64,000 nt of DNA, taken from the NCBI RefSeq assembly GCF_041262165.1, contig NZ_JBGCBY010000009.1:260081-324080 (forward strand). Reading direction: 5' to 3'. A model generated the notes under the pieces. It searched no databases, was not told where the DNA came from, and saw nothing but the letters and a program-made list of their open reading frames with translations. The stretch comes from Streptacidiphilus sp041262165. Lineage in GTDB: Bacteria; Actinomycetota; Actinomycetes; Streptomycetales; Streptomycetaceae. Of the stretch, positions 61,245 through 64,000 are shown in pieces. Position numbers and translations under genes: made by a program. Within the stretch, counting starts at the first letter, position 1. Every line of letters begins with the position of its first letter.

Positions 61245-62233
61245 GTCTGCTTCCTCGGGTCGAAGGTCGAGACGGCGGCCAGCTCCTCGAACAGTTGGCG
61301 TTCGCGCGGCGTCGGCGAGGGCGGAACCATCACCCGGATCTCGGCGTAGAGGTCGCCGGGCGAACCCTTGGGATTGGGCATTCCCTCGCCCCGCAGCCGC
61401 AGCCGGCGGCCGGTGGAGGTGCCCGGCGGGACGTGGACCTTGGCGGTACCGCCCGGAGCGGTGACCGGGACGGTCGCCCCGAGCGCGGCCTCCCACGGGG
61501 TGACGGGCAGGTCGACCTGGATGTCGCGGCCGGAGAGGCGGTAGCGCGGGTGCGGGGCGATCCGGACCGCAAGGTAGAGATCGCCGGAGGGGCCGGGGCC
61601 GCGGCCCCGGCCGCCCTCGCCCGCGAGCCGGATCCGCTGGCCGTCCACCACACCGGCGGGGATGCTCACGTCGTAGCTGCGTTCACCGCCGGGCCCGCCG
61701 AGGCTGATCTTCCGCCTACCTCCCCGGTACGCCTCCTCCACGGTGAGAGTGAGTTCGGCCTCCTGGTCGGCGCCCGGGACCGGGCCACCCGCACCCCGGC
61801 CCGCACCCCGGCCCGCGCGGCCGCCGAACATGCCGCCGAAGAGCTCCTCGAAGTCGATGCCGGAAGCGTCGAAGTCCCCTTCGGTCCAGACCTGGGGCCC
61901 TCCTCGGCCCGCACCACGGCTGCCGCGGAAGGGGCCGCCACCGTACGGACCGCCTGAGGGACCGCCTCCGCCGAAGCCCTGGGCGGCGGCGCGCTGGTCG
62001 TAGTCCTCGGGGATCTGCCGGAAGTCGGCGCCGAAGCGGTCGTACCGGGCCCGGGTGTCGGGATCGGACAGCACGCTGTAGGCCTCGTTGATCTCCTTGA
62101 ACCGCTCCTCGGCGGCGGGATCGTGGTTGACGTCCGGGTGGTGGCGGCGGGCCAGGGTGCGGAACGCCTGCTGGATCTCGTTCGCGTCGGCGGTCCGCGG
62201 GACGCCCAGCACCTCGTAGTAGTCGCGTGCCAT
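61241..62233 (-). CDS. dnaJ: DnaJ/CbpA-type co-chaperone without zinc finger
   Basis: Protein of 330 residues. The J-domain (YYEVLGVPRTADANEIQQAF, RRHHPDVNHD with HPD) is followed by a Gly-rich linker and two C-terminal substrate-binding domains (ISLGGPGGERSYDVSIPAG...). No CxxCxGxG repeats are present, so this is a class B, CbpA-like protein, fitting its coupling to cbpM. It delivers clients to DnaK. Seven bases separate it from grpE. Confidence 0.95.
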   Translation of the reverse strand: MARDYYEVLGVPRTADANEIQQAFRTLARRHHPDVNHDPAAEERFKEINEAYSVLSDPDTRARYDRFGADFRQIPEDYDQRAAAQGFGGGGPSGGPYGGGPFRGSRGAGRGGPQVWTEGDFDASGIDFEELFGGMFGGRAGRGAGRGAGGPVPGADQEAELTLTVEEAYRGGRRKISLGGPGGERSYDVSIPAGVVDGQRIRLAGEGGRGRGPGPSGDLYLAVRIAPHPRYRLSGRDIQVDLPVTPWEAALGATVPVTAPGGTAKVHVPPGTSTGRRLRLRGEGMPNPKGSPGDLYAEIRVMVPPSPTPRERQLFEELAAVSTFDPRKQT

Positions 62234-62240
62234 GGCGGCC

Positions 62241-62762
62241 TCATTCCTGCTTGCGGCTGACCACGACGGCCGCCGGGCGCAGCTGGCGATCGGGTTCGCC
62301 GTAGCCGGGGCGCAGCACCTGGACGACGGTGCCCGGTGCGGTTTCCGGGGCGTCGACCACGGAGACCACGTCGTGCAGCGTGGGGTCGAAGGGGACGCCG
62401 GTCTCCTCGTGGCGCGGATAGCCGAGGCTTCTCAGCACCTCGACGGCCTGGTCGCGGACCGCCCGGACGCCCTGGACGATCGCCCCCGGGTCGGCGCCCG
62501 CGTGAGCGAGCGCCAGTTCGAGGTTGTCCAGGACCGGGAGCCAGGCCGCGGCGACCCTGGCCCGCTCGGCCTCCAGTTCGCGGGGCCGCTCGCGGGCGTG
62601 GCGCTTACGGAGGTTGTCCAGGTCGGCGAGGGCACGCTTCCAGCGGTCCTCCAGCTCCTCGATCTCCGCCGCAACCGGGTCCTGCTCTGCCGGCGAGTCC
62701 CTTTCCGAGGGCTCCGGCAGAGCCGCCTCCTTGGGAGGTCGAGCCTGCTCGTGTTCCGACAT
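62241..62762 (-). CDS. grpE: GrpE nucleotide exchange factor
   Basis: Protein of 173 residues with a charged start, a long coiled coil (EIEELEDRWKRALADLDNLRKRHARER) and the GrpE signature region VPFDPTLHDVVSVVDAPETAPGTVVQVLRPGYG...RPAAVVVS. It promotes ADP release from DnaK. It lies six bases after dnaK in the same operon. Confidence 0.95.
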   Translation of the reverse strand: MSEHEQARPPKEAALPEPSERDSPAEQDPVAAEIEELEDRWKRALADLDNLRKRHARERPRELEAERARVAAAWLPVLDNLELALAHAGADPGAIVQGVRAVRDQAVEVLRSLGYPRHEETGVPFDPTLHDVVSVVDAPETAPGTVVQVLRPGYGEPDRQLRPAAVVVSRKQE

Positions 62763-62768
62763 GGCGCC

Positions 62769-64000
<1,232 letters not shown>

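Overview
The window is chromosomal DNA from a high-GC actinomycete, most likely Streptomyces, Kitasatospora or a close relative. Pointers are the strong third-position GC, GTG starts with GGAGG-type ribosome sites, a GH46 chitosanase, a SigB-type sigma factor with STAS and HATPase partners, a DyP peroxidase/encapsulin pair and many TetR, LacI and LuxR regulators. There are no rRNA or tRNA genes, no CRISPR array and no intact mobile element.

Layout. 1-7.9 kb: a sugar-uptake locus with two RbsC-type permeases in the YtfT-YjfF arrangement, an unusual in-frame LacI regulator-aldose 1-epimerase fusion, a second LacI regulator and a Tat-exported GtaA-like enzyme with a ricin-type lectin tail. Two palindromes with an AACGTT core suggest one LacI regulon. 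8.6-17.2 kb: mixed accessory genes, namely DedA, a TetR regulator overlapping a membrane terpene cyclase-like gene, an IS200 remnant, an ECF sigma factor with a SnoaL domain divergent from an oxidoreductase, a TIGR01777 epimerase, a hydrolase and a chitosanase. 17.2-33.9 kb: a complete-looking Wzx/Wzy-type exopolysaccharide cluster with glycosyltransferases, a phosphoglycosyl transferase, Wzz with a degenerate BY-kinase domain, Wzy, Wzx, an aminotransferase, a short CapD-like dehydratase and an LCP ligase, followed by two divergent LuxR-type regulators.

35.4-37.6 kb: gene decay (AraC and VOC remnants), a small secreted protein and a very strong hairpin terminator. 37.6-43.9 kb: a clade-3 catalase followed by a 28-codon membrane peptide, a TetR/epoxide hydrolase pair sharing a 37-bp divergent control region, an aldehyde dehydrogenase, a WhiB remnant and a YihY protein. 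44.2-46.6 kb: a SigB-like partner-switching module. 46.6-55.5 kb: VOC, MrpE-like, FUSC, TetR/NmrA and CDF genes plus several unknowns. 55.6-64 kb: a same-strand stress-protection block, dnaK-grpE-dnaJ-cbpM-clpB-thioredoxin, then a DyP peroxidase with a cargo peptide and its encapsulin shell, ending at a 160-bp inverted-repeat element.

Recurring themes are short tandem repeats (9-17 bp units) in intergenic spacers, paired palindromic operators beside TetR genes, extensive ATGA/GTGA start-stop overlaps inside operons, and remnants of regulatory genes. All functions are inferred from reading the sequence and knowledge of the families; no database search was run.
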